Of a stretch of 64,000 nucleotides of DNA, positions 33,226-41,297 are shown in pieces. The stretch covers positions 62,001-126,000 of the forward strand of contig NZ_JBOJLM010000007.1 in assembly GCF_050750585.1 (NCBI RefSeq). Direction: 5' to 3'. The translations under genes and the position numbers were made by a program. Source of the DNA: Salinimicrobium sp050750585. Lineage in GTDB: Bacteria; Bacteroidota; Bacteroidia; Flavobacteriales; Flavobacteriaceae. The notes beneath the pieces are model-generated. The model saw nothing but the letters and a program-made list of their open reading frames with translations. It was not told the origin of the DNA and did no database searches. Position 1 is the stretch's first letter; the number at the start of each line of letters is the position of its first letter.

Positions 33226-33884
33226 TGGCAAAAAACAGGTTTTTTGATCTTTCGGCTATTAAGGATCCTACCCCTGTGGAAGATCCTGAACGTCATTACA
33301 AATCGAAATTTTTGCTGGCTCATTTTGAGAATGTGAATAAGCTGGAGGGAAATCTCAAGCGACTCCCCAGTGAGGAGGAGTTTTTCTTCCTGCAAACAAA
33401 CAATTCGTTTAATGCTTTCACTTTTATCCCCTTCGTCTGTAAATACGTGACAGTGCGCCGGCTTTTTGCCAGCACGTACAGTATTAGCCGAAAGGTGATA
33501 GAAGCATTAATGGAATTGCAGCGCACGGGCCTTGTGGGTGAAATAACTCTTTTGATTTCAGATTCCATGGTAAAGCGTAATCCAATGACCATTGATGTGT
33601 TATTGGCTGTAGCGGCCACGAATGGAAATCTTAAAGTGTTATTCGGCTGGAACCATTCCAAAGTCTGTCTCCTGGAAGCCTCCCCCAGCCCCTCCAAAGG
33701 AGGAGAGTCTCAATACTTTGTCATTGAGGGATCGGGTAACTGGGCAGACAATGCACAAATGGAGCAGTACACCTTTGCAAACTGCAAGGGACTCTATGAT
33801 TTCAGGATGGATCTTTTTGCCCCGGAGAAAGCCAGGCAAATTGCTGCCGGTGGACATTTGGAAAAAGTGATCAGTAGGCAGTGA
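33225..33884 (+). CDS. Phospholipase D-like (HKD) protein with an in-frame palindromic repeat
   Basis: A 219-residue protein with one HKD-type motif: HSKVCLLE (His near residue 143, Lys near 145, acid Glu in place of Asp), then EGSGNW near 168. Single-HKD proteins act as dimers and are often nucleases. Ten residues, SPSPSKGGES, encoded by a Bacteroidetes dispersed repeat, lie exactly between the HxK and GSxN halves. The C-terminal residues VISRQ are encoded by another repeat. It abuts the upstream gene (stop at 33223-33225 shares the A with ATG). Confidence 0.65.
   Translation: MAKNRFFDLSAIKDPTPVEDPERHYKSKFLLAHFENVNKLEGNLKRLPSEEEFFFLQTNNSFNAFTFIPFVCKYVTVRRLFASTYSISRKVIEALMELQRTGLVGEITLLISDSMVKRNPMTIDVLLAVAATNGNLKVLFGWNHSKVCLLEASPSPSKGGESQYFVIEGSGNWADNAQMEQYTFANCKGLYDFRMDLFAPEKARQIAAGGHLEKVISRQ
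33681..33710. repeat. In-frame palindromic repeat copy 1
   Basis: 30 bp beginning TCCCCCAGCCCCTCC and continuing AAAGGAGGAGAGTCT; CTCC...GGAG arms make it palindromic. Related to 56080-56109. This type of repeat is widespread in Bacteroidetes genomes. Confidence 0.7.
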
Positions 33885-33896
33885 TCAGTAGGCAGT
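33867..33896. repeat. Tandem GTGATCAGTAGGCA repeat (2 copies)
   Basis: Two exact 14-bp units. The stop codon of the PLD-like gene lies within the second. Variants lie at 37104 and 60762, each just after or at a stop codon. Confidence 0.75.
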
Positions 33897-33917
33897 AACA
33901 ATTAAAAAATTAAAGCT

Positions 33918-34145
33918 ATGCACACAGTTATTTTGGTTTCAATCATTGGTACCCTCGCCCTTTTGATGTTCAGGTTCTACTCGGGCGCAGAGCTAATTTG
34001 CTTTTTCATCTTCCTGGTCTGCACAATTGTGGTCCTGGTGAGTTTGATCTCGCTTGGAGAATACAAATTAGCCTTATTTCCTGCTGCAGCTTTAAGCGCA
34101 GCTGTAATTAGAATGTGGCAGTCATACAAACGATTTCAAGAATGA
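33918..34145 (+). CDS. Small membrane protein (75 aa)
   Basis: Two to three hydrophobic helices covering most of the protein (HTVILVSIIGTLALLMF; ICFFIFLVCTIVVLVSL). Overlaps the next start (ATGA). Unknown. Confidence 0.55.
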   Translation: MHTVILVSIIGTLALLMFRFYSGAELICFFIFLVCTIVVLVSLISLGEYKLALFPAAALSAAVIRMWQSYKRFQE

Positions 34146-34432
34146 TCACACAGATAGCTATAATGATATTTGGAGCTTCGGCCATTTGGTTCGTAAGCAG
34201 AAAGGAAGAATGGAAGCGATGGGGATATATCCTCGGGCTTCTTGGTCAACCGTTTTGGATACATGAATCCTCCACCAATGAGCAATGGGGAATTTTTATC
34301 ATGACGATCTTTTACACTTATTCGTGGAGTCAAGGGGTTATTAACTACTGGATTCTACCGTGGATCAAAAGATCCACTGAAAAAAGAATTAAGAAAGAAG
34401 CTCTAGGAGTATGTAAAAAAAGGAGCTGGTAA
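34142..34432 (+). CDS. Small membrane protein (96 aa)
   Basis: Start chosen at the ATG overlapping the upstream stop. Two hydrophobic segments (IAIMIFGASAIWFVS; WGIFIMTIFYTYSWS) and a basic C-terminus. Its stop overlaps the terminase small-subunit start. Unknown role. Confidence 0.5.
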   Translation: MITQIAIMIFGASAIWFVSRKEEWKRWGYILGLLGQPFWIHESSTNEQWGIFIMTIFYTYSWSQGVINYWILPWIKRSTEKRIKKEALGVCKKRSW

Positions 34433-34767
34433 TGCCTGAAGATGTAAGACTTTCCCAGGAGGAATTTGAACAAATAGAAGATCTGGCCGCATGCAATTAC
34501 TCTCCCGAGCAAATTGCAAAGTACCTGGATATTCCTAAGGCTGATTTTATGGCCGCCTGGTACAATCACCGGCACCCGGTGAGACATCATTACGATCGTG
34601 GCCAGCTGGTAGCAGATGCAGAGATCAATCAAAAATCCCTGGAGACTGCAAAAGCCGGGAATCTTACGGCGATGCAGCAATACCAGAAAAACAGGGAGAC
34701 TGTTCACGTAGAGAATCTAAAGAAACAGATCCTTTTTGCGGGTGAAAATCTTGATGACTACGAATGA
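34432..34767 (+). CDS. Terminase small subunit-like HTH protein
   Basis: A 111-residue protein with an N-terminal helix-turn-helix (FEQIEDLAACNYSPEQIAKY, then LDIPKADF) and a helical C-terminal part (TAMQQYQKNRETVHVENLKK). This is the usual layout of small terminases that recognise the packaging site. The large subunit gene lies 0.6 kb downstream in the same overlapping gene string. Confidence 0.7.
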   Translation: MPEDVRLSQEEFEQIEDLAACNYSPEQIAKYLDIPKADFMAAWYNHRHPVRHHYDRGQLVADAEINQKSLETAKAGNLTAMQQYQKNRETVHVENLKKQILFAGENLDDYE

Positions 34768-35414
34768 AAAAGGCACTGCAGAAATATAAAGATATTCAGG
34801 ACATCGACCTGGACGCAATCTATGATTTTATAGATAATGGGGACCGGAGCCGGGCTCCCCAGGAGGTTGTAGATTATCTGGATCTCATGGACAAAATTAG
34901 GGCGATGCATCTACGCATTGACCGTTACGGCAGTAAAGATGCGATCGTAAACCACTTGATGAAAGTGGAAGGCCTTTCCCGGTACCTGGCAGGCAAGGCT
35001 TATAACCAGTCCATGGAATATTTTTATGCAGATAATGATATTTCCAAGGAAGCCTGGAGAAATATCCTGGCGCAGCGCATGGAGAAAAATATTTCTATAG
35101 CACAGCAGCTGGTGAAAGATGTTGCAGATACATCAAAGGTAAACAAGATGTATATCGAAATGGCGCAGGCGCTTGGTCTTCACCTTCCGGATCCTGAGCC
35201 GGTACCCGAGGGAGCATATGCGCGGCCAACAAAGATCTATACCCTTTCCATGGAAGATCTTGGCCGGGTACCACAGCCAAAGAAAGAGCTGCGTGATTTC
35301 ATTATGCAGCTGCCCGAAGTTTCTGAGAAAGTAAAACAAATGGCATTGCAGGAAGCACTCCTGGAACCGATGCAAATATTCCCCGACGAGAATGAGGATC
35401 CCCGAAAGTCTTAA
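34764..35414 (+). CDS. Phage protein between terminase subunits (216 aa)
   Basis: Helical, charged protein overlapping terS-like (4 bp) and terL (23 bp). It has a segment (MKVEGLSRYLAGKAYNQSMEYF) that looks like an HTH or DNA-contact region. Probably part of the packaging apparatus, but no family is recognised. Confidence 0.55.
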   Translation: MKKALQKYKDIQDIDLDAIYDFIDNGDRSRAPQEVVDYLDLMDKIRAMHLRIDRYGSKDAIVNHLMKVEGLSRYLAGKAYNQSMEYFYADNDISKEAWRNILAQRMEKNISIAQQLVKDVADTSKVNKMYIEMAQALGLHLPDPEPVPEGAYARPTKIYTLSMEDLGRVPQPKKELRDFIMQLPEVSEKVKQMALQEALLEPMQIFPDENEDPRKS

Positions 35415-37098
35415 GCAAGCCAAAGATGCCGAATTGCGGTACGGAAGCTGGGCAAAACAGACCATTGATATAGTTTCCCCTAAGATCCTTATCGCCCTGG
35501 CCGGACGTGGTACTGCAAAAACCACAGATATTGTTGCTGAGCGCGCCATAGATGTTGTTCATGACATGCCCAGGGCTTATTCTGCTTTTGTAGCCAATAC
35601 CTATGATGATGCCGTGAGGAACATTGCTCCCTCCATGATCGAGGGATGGATAAGAAAAGGCTGGAAAGAAGGGCTGCATTACGTGACCGATGAGCGGCCT
35701 CCAAAGAAATGGGACCAGCCATTTAAGCCGCCAATGACTTACAAGCATACCATTTCTACTTTTAATGGCCATTTCTTCAACATAGGCAGTTTGGCGCAGC
35801 CTTCATCCCTTGCCGGTAACTCCTATCAGCATTTATTCGTCGATGAAGCCAAGAACTGCAACTTTGATAAGCTAAAGAAATTATTTCCTGCCTTGCGTGG
35901 TGATTTTACGGTTTTTGGTCATTCTCCTTATTTCCTGGGCATGACAATCACCAGTGACATGCCCCGCGTGGGAGATGGGGAGCACGACTGGATCCTCAAT
36001 TACGAGAAGGAAATGGATAAGGAGCGGGTTCTTGCTGCCCTGCAGGCGGGAATGGAGCTCAACCAGATCAAAATTAAACTGATCAAGGCCCGTAAGCAGA
36101 GGAATAAAGCCAGGATAAAAAGCCTTTCGAATCAATACATGATGTGGTATGAGCTATGGGTGAGATCCCGAATGGATCTTACCATGTTCATGACTGTTTC
36201 CACATTTGCCAATGCAGAGATCCTCCGGAAGGTTTATTTTGAAAATGCGCTGCTTTCCCTGGGCATTGAAGAATTTAAAAGTGCAATCCTTTCTTTAAAA
36301 GCAGAGCTGCGTGCCGGCGAAAAATTCTATCTCAACCTGGGCGAACATCATTTTTATGATGATGGCCTTTTAATCGAATATTACCAGGACAATTATAAGC
36401 TCACAGATAAAATTGGAATAGGAAGTTCTCAGGGACTTCGATATATCCAGCACAACAAACCATTGGAGTGCGGGGTGGACTTCGGAAACCAGTGTTCTAT
36501 GGTTCTGGGACAGCCAGAGGGGCGCTATTACAATCTTTTGAAGGATATGCATACCATTGCCCCGGAATCGAGTAAGGAGCTGGCAAAACAGTTCCTGGAC
36601 TTCTTCAAAGGCCACAAAAAGAAAGTGCTCGATATGTATTACGACCGCTCAGGGAATCAATACCAGCAGGTAAAGAGAGACTGGGCTACAGAAATTAAGG
36701 ATCATATCGAGAAATACGATGGATTTTCTACCGGCTGGACGGTAAATCTTAAATCCCGGAACCAGAAGACCATCACCCAGGAACAGGAATATTCCTTTGC
36801 CAAAAAACTGCTGGGCGAATATTACCTTCCGCTTCCAATTATTAGAATAGATAAGTACCAGTGCAAGCATTTAAAAAGTTCCCTGGAGCTAACTAAGATC
36901 AAAATGTCCAAGGACAGGAATGGATCCAGTAAGCTTGAAAAGGATAAGAGCTCCGAAAAGAAACTCCAGCTGAAGAATCTCCCCATGTTCTCCACAAACT
37001 TCAGCGACGCCTTTAAATACTTGATCTATCGCCCTGACTGGGTTCGCATTGCCGATAAAAAAGACGGAGGCGCGCTGGTGCTTCCGGAAGTGGTATAA
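35392..37098 (+). CDS. Terminase large subunit
   Basis: A 568-residue packaging ATPase-nuclease. Walker A variant GRGTAKTT near residue 37, Walker B HLFVDEAK near 148, motif III region FGHSPYFLGMTITSD near 185. The nuclease domain has an RNase H-like Asp in ECGVDFGNQ near 361 and DMYYDRSGNQYQ near 420. It packages DNA into proheads through the portal. The portal gene is not adjacent, being separated by a - strand cassette. Confidence 0.88.
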   Translation: MRIPESLKQAKDAELRYGSWAKQTIDIVSPKILIALAGRGTAKTTDIVAERAIDVVHDMPRAYSAFVANTYDDAVRNIAPSMIEGWIRKGWKEGLHYVTDERPPKKWDQPFKPPMTYKHTISTFNGHFFNIGSLAQPSSLAGNSYQHLFVDEAKNCNFDKLKKLFPALRGDFTVFGHSPYFLGMTITSDMPRVGDGEHDWILNYEKEMDKERVLAALQAGMELNQIKIKLIKARKQRNKARIKSLSNQYMMWYELWVRSRMDLTMFMTVSTFANAEILRKVYFENALLSLGIEEFKSAILSLKAELRAGEKFYLNLGEHHFYDDGLLIEYYQDNYKLTDKIGIGSSQGLRYIQHNKPLECGVDFGNQCSMVLGQPEGRYYNLLKDMHTIAPESSKELAKQFLDFFKGHKKKVLDMYYDRSGNQYQQVKRDWATEIKDHIEKYDGFSTGWTVNLKSRNQKTITQEQEYSFAKKLLGEYYLPLPIIRIDKYQCKHLKSSLELTKIKMSKDRNGSSKLEKDKSSEKKLQLKNLPMFSTNFSDAFKYLIYRPDWVRIADKKDGGALVLPEVV

Positions 37099-37103
37099 TT
37101 TCG

Positions 37104-37132
37104 GTGAGCAGTGATCAGTGATCAGTAGGTAG
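37104..37132. repeat. GTGATCAGT repeat variant after the terminase
   Basis: GTGAGCAGTGATCAGTGATC and following AGTAGGTAGG: overlapping CAGTGATCAGT units, 5 bp after the terL stop. Same family as 33867 and 60762. Confidence 0.65.
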
Positions 37133-37152
37133 GAATTTGTTTATATTTGGGT

Positions 37153-37506
37153 ATGGGAAAAGTAACTTTTAAAAACGGCACTTCATTGGAGTTTCCTCCT
37201 TCTCTTGAAAGTTTTCAGGGATCAAGAGATTTTGAGCCGCATGAGTGTCAAGTGGAAGAATTTGCAGCCAGTAAAATGACCAAAGAGGCTATTAAATCAA
37301 CTCAAATAAGGGAAATGACAGACCTGGAGAAATTTTTAGATCTATACAAATCAGTAGGTGTTGAACCTGAAGTTGAAGCTCATGGGGCTGGTACCACTTT
37401 GAATCTTGATAATTGCCTGGAGGGGATTGATGGTTATCACGGTTTTTATACGAAGATTTATTTCGACCAAAATGGAAAATTCTTAAGCCAGGGAATATGG
37501 GAGTAA
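37153..37506 (+). CDS. Accessory protein (117 aa), unknown
   Basis: Start taken at the ATG at 37153; the TTG at 37147 lies inside a TATATTTG box. Acidic, AT-rich gene. First of three small overlapping genes after the terminase that look like an accessory (moron-type) block with its own possible -7 box at 37142-37149. Confidence 0.5.
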   Translation: MGKVTFKNGTSLEFPPSLESFQGSRDFEPHECQVEEFAASKMTKEAIKSTQIREMTDLEKFLDLYKSVGVEPEVEAHGAGTTLNLDNCLEGIDGYHGFYTKIYFDQNGKFLSQGIWE

Positions 37507-37709
37507 TGGAAGAAAAATTTAAACCAGGTGATGAAGTGCTTTACCAGGGAAAGGAAAATTTTATCGAAGAAATTTATCCTGACGGAGAAGCTAAGATAAA
37601 GAATCCCTCTTGGGATTGGGATGAAGAAGGAGAATATGTTGAAGCTGATGAAACTTATGATGAGCCTTTCTGGATATATGTTCCATTGAGTGAACTAAAG
37701 AAAAAATAA
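37506..37709 (+). CDS. Very acidic small protein (67 aa)
   Basis: ATG at 37506 overlaps the upstream TAA (TAATG). Strongly acidic middle (WDWDEEGEYVEADETYDE), with a beta-like start (FKPGDEVLYQGKENFIEEIY). An acidic small phage protein could mimic DNA and inhibit a host protein, but that is speculation. Confidence 0.5.
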   Translation: MEEKFKPGDEVLYQGKENFIEEIYPDGEAKIKNPSWDWDEEGEYVEADETYDEPFWIYVPLSELKKK

Positions 37710-38023
37710 TGGCAAAGAAAACAGTTACCATTCCTACAGGTCCTGAGGAACTGGAGAAAATACAGAAGTCCTGGGATGATTATTTTAGGGAGAATCCACC
37801 AGCTCCACTTCCTGATTACCTAACTGAATACATTTCTATAATGCGTGAAGAAAAGGATTTCTACTATTTGTTGTGTGGTACTTGGATAGTAGAAGAAGAA
37901 AATAAAAAAAAACTTACTGGAGAAGTAAGTTACAGGCCATCGCCCGAAGGGCGATTTTTATTTCAAAATCACCATTCAGGGAAAATTCGTACAATTATAT
38001 TATTCCTTCATCTGCAAAGCTGA
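37709..38023 (+). CDS. Accessory protein (up to 104 aa) with A9 run and terminator inside its frame
   Basis: Starts on the TAATGG overlap. The read-through frame crosses an A9 run (37914-37922) and then the terminator hairpin at 37939. With one fewer A the frame would end KKNLLEK and stop just before the terminator, a more natural end. Either slippage occurs or an A was gained recently. Confidence 0.45.
   Translation: MAKKTVTIPTGPEELEKIQKSWDDYFRENPPAPLPDYLTEYISIMREEKDFYYLLCGTWIVEEENKKKLTGEVSYRPSPEGRFLFQNHHSGKIRTIILFLHLQS
37939..37962 (+). terminator. Terminator ATCGCCC-GAA-GGGCGAT-TTTT
   Basis: 7-bp GC-rich stem with a T-rich tail, ending the terminase/accessory transcript ahead of the converging RadC cassette. 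Confidence 0.75.
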
Positions 38024-38453
38024 AATAGCTTTCGGATGTTATTATCACGTGGTCTAAAAGTTTTATATCCAGTGTTTCGGCTGCCTTCTTTGCTTTTGCT
38101 GTCAGGCTTTTATCAGCTTCAGAAGGTCTTAGGGTTCCGCTTGGGTGGTTGTGCAGCATAATAAAAGCGGTGGCGTTAGATTTAATGATGTTCTGAAACA
38201 TTATGCGCATATCTACCAAAGTGCCGGTAATACCTCCCTGTGAAAGTTTTGAGACACCTAGCACCTGGTTACTGTTGTTAAGCATCATTATATAAAAGCA
38301 CTCATGGTGCTCAATGTGGTCTTTTGCTACTTCCCTGCCAATTTCAAAAACACAGGAGGAAGAACAAATTTTGTTTCTGTCTGCGGTGTATCTCCCGAAC
38401 TTGTAAGAGATCGAAACTTCCGCAATTTCAAAAAGTGCATTTGTATTTATCAT
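37995..38453 (-). CDS. RadC-like JAB-domain protein
   Basis: A 152-residue protein consisting of the C-terminal RadC/JAB metalloprotein domain: MLHNHPSGTLRPSEADKSLT carries the HxH...D metal site. The N-terminal HhH part of full RadC is absent. Such short RadC proteins are typical of plasmids, integrative elements and prophages; their function is unsettled. It is the last gene of a - strand cassette opposite in direction to all surrounding late genes. Confidence 0.85.
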   Translation of the reverse strand: MINTNALFEIAEVSISYKFGRYTADRNKICSSSCVFEIGREVAKDHIEHHECFYIMMLNNSNQVLGVSKLSQGGITGTLVDMRIMFQNIIKSNATAFIMLHNHPSGTLRPSEADKSLTAKAKKAAETLDIKLLDHVIITSESYFSFADEGII

Positions 38454-38465
38454 TTTTGGGAGGTT

Positions 38466-38687
38466 TTAAAATTCGTATTCTAATAAATCGCTTTCGTTCT
38501 GGTATTCCTCAATAAACATTTTCGCAACTGCCTGCGCTTTGTTAAATGCTCTTTTGGCTCTTGCTCTGAATAGCCTGTATTCATTGTAATTAAAAACCTT
38601 TGAAAGTCCTTGCTCCTGTAGGATTAATTTTACTTGGTCGCTTGTCTTTAAAGAATTACTTTTGCTTGTGTTGAGTTGTTTAGTCAT
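38466..38687 (-). CDS. Small basic helical protein (73 aa)
   Basis: Middle gene of the - strand cassette. Rich in Lys, Arg and Asn (RLFRARAKRAFNKAQAVAK). It shares the sequence just upstream of its start (TCAAATCTTTGAG then YTATG) with the gene at 39131, so the two have a duplicated leader. Unknown function. Confidence 0.55.
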   Translation of the reverse strand: MTKQLNTSKSNSLKTSDQVKLILQEQGLSKVFNYNEYRLFRARAKRAFNKAQAVAKMFIEEYQNESDLLEYEF

Positions 38688-38747
38688 AGCTCAAAGATTT
38701 GATTTATACCCCTGTTCCGTGCGATGGTTCAGGGGTATTTTGATTAG

Positions 38748-39131
38748 TTAAATTTGGAAATCGATAATTTCCTTTTCGGTCTGCCCTTTAAGCTCCCTTA
38801 GTTCCTGCTCTACCTGCCCCAAAAGTTTACCGATTGTTACGGGGTTGCTAATGGTGAACCTGTAGGAGCTATCCCCTGTAAATTCCATTCTTGAAAGTGA
38901 ATTGTCATTACTGGCGTTAAAGTTTACCAGTTCATCTAATTTCCTGTCAATCTTGGTTTTCTTCTCCGCAAGGCGGTTCAGGGTTTCCAGTTTTTTGATT
39001 CTTCCGTCTGCGGAAGGGTTCAAAATTTCGTCTACCGTGGTAGATGCTTTTTGTACTTCGGTGCTTTTTTTCTCTTGCACCTTTTCATTTTTAGCAGCTT
39101 CTTTTTTTGCTGCAATTTTTAAGTCTTTCAT
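38748..39131 (-). CDS. Coiled-coil protein of the - strand cassette (127 aa)
   Basis: Lys/Glu-rich N-terminus (MKDLKIAAKKEAAKNEKVQE), a helical middle (KKLETLNRLAEKKTKIDRKL) and a beta-like segment (YRFTISNPVTIGKLL). Proteins of this look recur with RadC in Bacteroidetes mobile elements. First gene of the cassette; the 19-bp palindrome at 39175 lies just upstream. Confidence 0.55.
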   Translation of the reverse strand: MKDLKIAAKKEAAKNEKVQEKKSTEVQKASTTVDEILNPSADGRIKKLETLNRLAEKKTKIDRKLDELVNFNASNDNSLSRMEFTGDSSYRFTISNPVTIGKLLGQVEQELRELKGQTEKEIIDFQI

Positions 39132-39174
39132 AACTCAAAGATTTGATTGTTAAACATACTTAAAGATACAAAAA

Positions 39175-39193
39175 AGTCGCATAATATGCGAGT
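39175..39193. promoter_or_regulatory. Palindrome AGTCGCATAATATGCGAGT upstream of the - strand cassette
   Basis: Near-perfect 19-bp palindrome. On the - strand it reads ACTCGCATATTATGCGACT, very close to 43985-44003 (ACTCGTATCTTATGCGAGT). Both lie 18-45 bp before a gene start. Likely the operator of a shared regulator. Confidence 0.6.
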
Positions 39194-39321
39194 TTTTAAC
39201 CTGTTATTTAGCAGATTTCACCTACAAAAACCACTTTTTTTTACCTCAAAAGAGAAAAAAATGACCTCAAAACGGCCTTTGTTTAAAAGCTGAATTTTTA
39301 AAATACTGTGAATCAGTCAAC

Positions 39322-39600
39322 AAACCCTTTGCACTGGAAGTGCAAAAGGGTTTGTATGACGATTGACCCCGTCCCGCTCTCTCCCGTGAGGGCAGTTGCA
39401 GACCCCTCGAAGGGTGAGAGATATGACCCCCTCGACCCCTCCGCAGCCCGCGCCTTGTGGGTGTTTTAGGTCATTTCAGCACCTTATTTGATGATTTGAT
39501 GACCTGTGTCCATGGAAGAGATCTCCTCTTAGACAGCCTCTAATGGCCTGTGGTGGCATGCCCAACCAATAGCCTGCCACCACCAGTGTTTACAGGTGGT
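39322..39600. other. Hairpin-dense non-coding island (candidate cos/pac or element remnant)
   Basis: About 280 bp without genes. It holds a 14-bp hairpin (AAACCCTTTGCACT, 39322-39353), several GACCCC words, CCCT-CGA-AGGG, AGGTCAT/ATGACCT arms (39468-39505), AAGAG/CTCTT arms and GGTGGCA/TGCCACC arms (39552-39581). It is locally more GC-rich than its flanks and sits between terminase and portal genes. The function is unknown. Confidence 0.45.
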
Positions 39601-39606
39601 TTCCTT

Positions 39607-39642
39607 TGTCACACCTTCAACCACTTGCTATGGTTACACTTG
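39607..39642 (+). promoter_or_regulatory. Late promoter 4: TGTCACAC-N20-TACACTTG
   Basis: TGTCACAC at 39607-39614, 20 nt, then TACACTTG at 39635-39642. The gene ATG is at 39647, so its transcript would be nearly leaderless. Confidence 0.78.
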
Positions 39643-39646
39643 TAAT

Positions 39647-39931
39647 ATGAAAGCAACCAGAACTGCCCAGCTCTATGCTGTCCTTAAGAGAATGAGGGAA
39701 CTAACCAAGGCAGGTGTACCCTTTGAACTGGAGTACATCTCGTACCAGGAGAAGGCAGGTATCACCGAGGGGGTGAAGAAAGTACAGGGTGTCCAGTTGC
39801 GCACCGGTATGAGCAAAGCCTACAGTGATAAAGCCGATGTCCTTGTAGGATACATCAAGGACGGTAAGAACAGATGGTTCTACCTACCACTACTAATCAA
39901 GTTTAATAACAAGTTTATCGATGAATATTGA
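39647..39931 (+). CDS. Phage protein preceding the portal (94 aa)
   Basis: Start set at the ATG at 39647, just after the promoter box; the longer frame from 39596 would cross the promoter. N-terminus helical (TAQLYAVLKRMRELTKAG), C-terminal half beta-like. Overlaps the portal start by 11 bp. Unknown, probably head-related. Confidence 0.55.
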   Translation: MKATRTAQLYAVLKRMRELTKAGVPFELEYISYQEKAGITEGVKKVQGVQLRTGMSKAYSDKADVLVGYIKDGKNRWFYLPLLIKFNNKFIDEY

Positions 39932-41294
39932 ATTCTTTGGACAGAATGCCCTAGTTGAGGCAGAAGACAATGTCTTTTCATTTGAGGTGGCAGAGAGCCC
40001 ACGAGACCTGCATGAAAGCAAGGTTAAGAATGGGGAATCCCTTGACTGGAACAACTCAATAGTTAATCATCATATTGATGGTTGGGGAATACATCCTTAC
40101 GGTAATAATGATAACATACCCACGGTTATCAAGAACACTATCCAGAACAACCCCAAGGTGCCAGGCATCATGAATAAGAAGGTGGGTATGCTGTGGGGAG
40201 AAGGCCCTAAGCTGTACACCGAGAAGTTTGAAGAGAATGTCCTGGTACGTAACTGGCAGGATGATGCCGAGGCACTGGCATGGCTGGAGAGTTGGGATCA
40301 TGAGAAGTACATTCAGAAGTGTGTTACCGATGTTTCCCACATCCAGGGTGCTTTCACCAAGTACTATCGAAGTAAAGGTGCCCGCCTTGGGGCGCCTAAA
40401 GTGGCAAAATTGGAGCATGTTTCTTCAGAAAAAGCCCGACTTGCATACAGGATTGACAGTGGTAGCCCAGATCCTACTCACGTGATCTATAATGATTTTA
40501 GCCTTACCCACCTTGATCATCTTACGAACTTCAAGGTGTACGACCTGTTTGAGTTCATGGATCCTTTCAAATTCCCAAACAGCATCTACTATTCGAACAT
40601 GTACAGCTTTTGTACAGATTACTATACGGTTCCCGATATCTACGGATCCCTGGAGTGGATAAGAAGATCTACAGCTGTGCCACTCATCCTCAAGGCGCTT
40701 TCCAAGAACTCGATCAATGCCAAGTATCATATCACCTCGCCTCAGAGTTTCTGGGATAAGGTTCAACGTGATTTGGAGAGACAGTGTACAGATAAGGGTA
40801 AAGACTACGAGGAGTCAATGCTTACTGAATACCGCACAAAATTCCTCCGGAAGATATCCAAGGTACTCTCCGGGGAGATCCAGAGCGGGAAGTACTGGCA
40901 CACTGTTAAGACCATCAACCACGACGGAAGCAATCTTCTTGAGGAGGGATGGGAGATTAAAGCAATCGACCAGAACATTAAGGAATTTGTAGAGACTCAA
41001 ATCAAAATAGGCGAAACTGCAGATCAAAATGCATCTGCCAGTGTTGGAGTGCATACCTCAATTGGAGGTACCGGTGCCTCCGGTAGATCAGATTCCGGGA
41101 GTGAACAACTTTATGCCCTGGTGAACTACTTAAAAACGGGAGTCAACATTGCCGAAATGATCGTGATGAAGCCTATCAATTACGCCTTAAAGGCAAATTT
41201 CCCCGATAAAAAACTAAAACTCGGCTTCTATCGTACTCCTATGGAAAGACAAGAGGATAAGAGTGAACGGGACCGTGAAAAAAACCAGATCTAA
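39921..41294 (+). CDS. Portal protein
   Basis: A 457-residue protein. The body has the long helical and beta-mixed make-up of portals, with WGIHPYGNNDNIPTVIKNTI near residue 54 and a Gly/Ser-rich segment (VGVHTSIGGTGASGRSDSGS) near 375. A highly charged C-terminus (ERQEDKSERDREKNQI) follows. Assigned mainly from size, position before connector genes and general resemblance to Bacteroidetes phage portals. It would form the DNA entry ring. Confidence 0.7.
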   Translation: MNIEFFGQNALVEAEDNVFSFEVAESPRDLHESKVKNGESLDWNNSIVNHHIDGWGIHPYGNNDNIPTVIKNTIQNNPKVPGIMNKKVGMLWGEGPKLYTEKFEENVLVRNWQDDAEALAWLESWDHEKYIQKCVTDVSHIQGAFTKYYRSKGARLGAPKVAKLEHVSSEKARLAYRIDSGSPDPTHVIYNDFSLTHLDHLTNFKVYDLFEFMDPFKFPNSIYYSNMYSFCTDYYTVPDIYGSLEWIRRSTAVPLILKALSKNSINAKYHITSPQSFWDKVQRDLERQCTDKGKDYEESMLTEYRTKFLRKISKVLSGEIQSGKYWHTVKTINHDGSNLLEEGWEIKAIDQNIKEFVETQIKIGETADQNASASVGVHTSIGGTGASGRSDSGSEQLYALVNYLKTGVNIAEMIVMKPINYALKANFPDKKLKLGFYRTPMERQEDKSERDREKNQI

Positions 41295-41297
41295 GCT

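Noticed and set aside
37147..37152. TTG start for the gene at 37153
   Set aside because: The TTG is part of a TATATTTG promoter-like box; the ATG six bases later is more likely.
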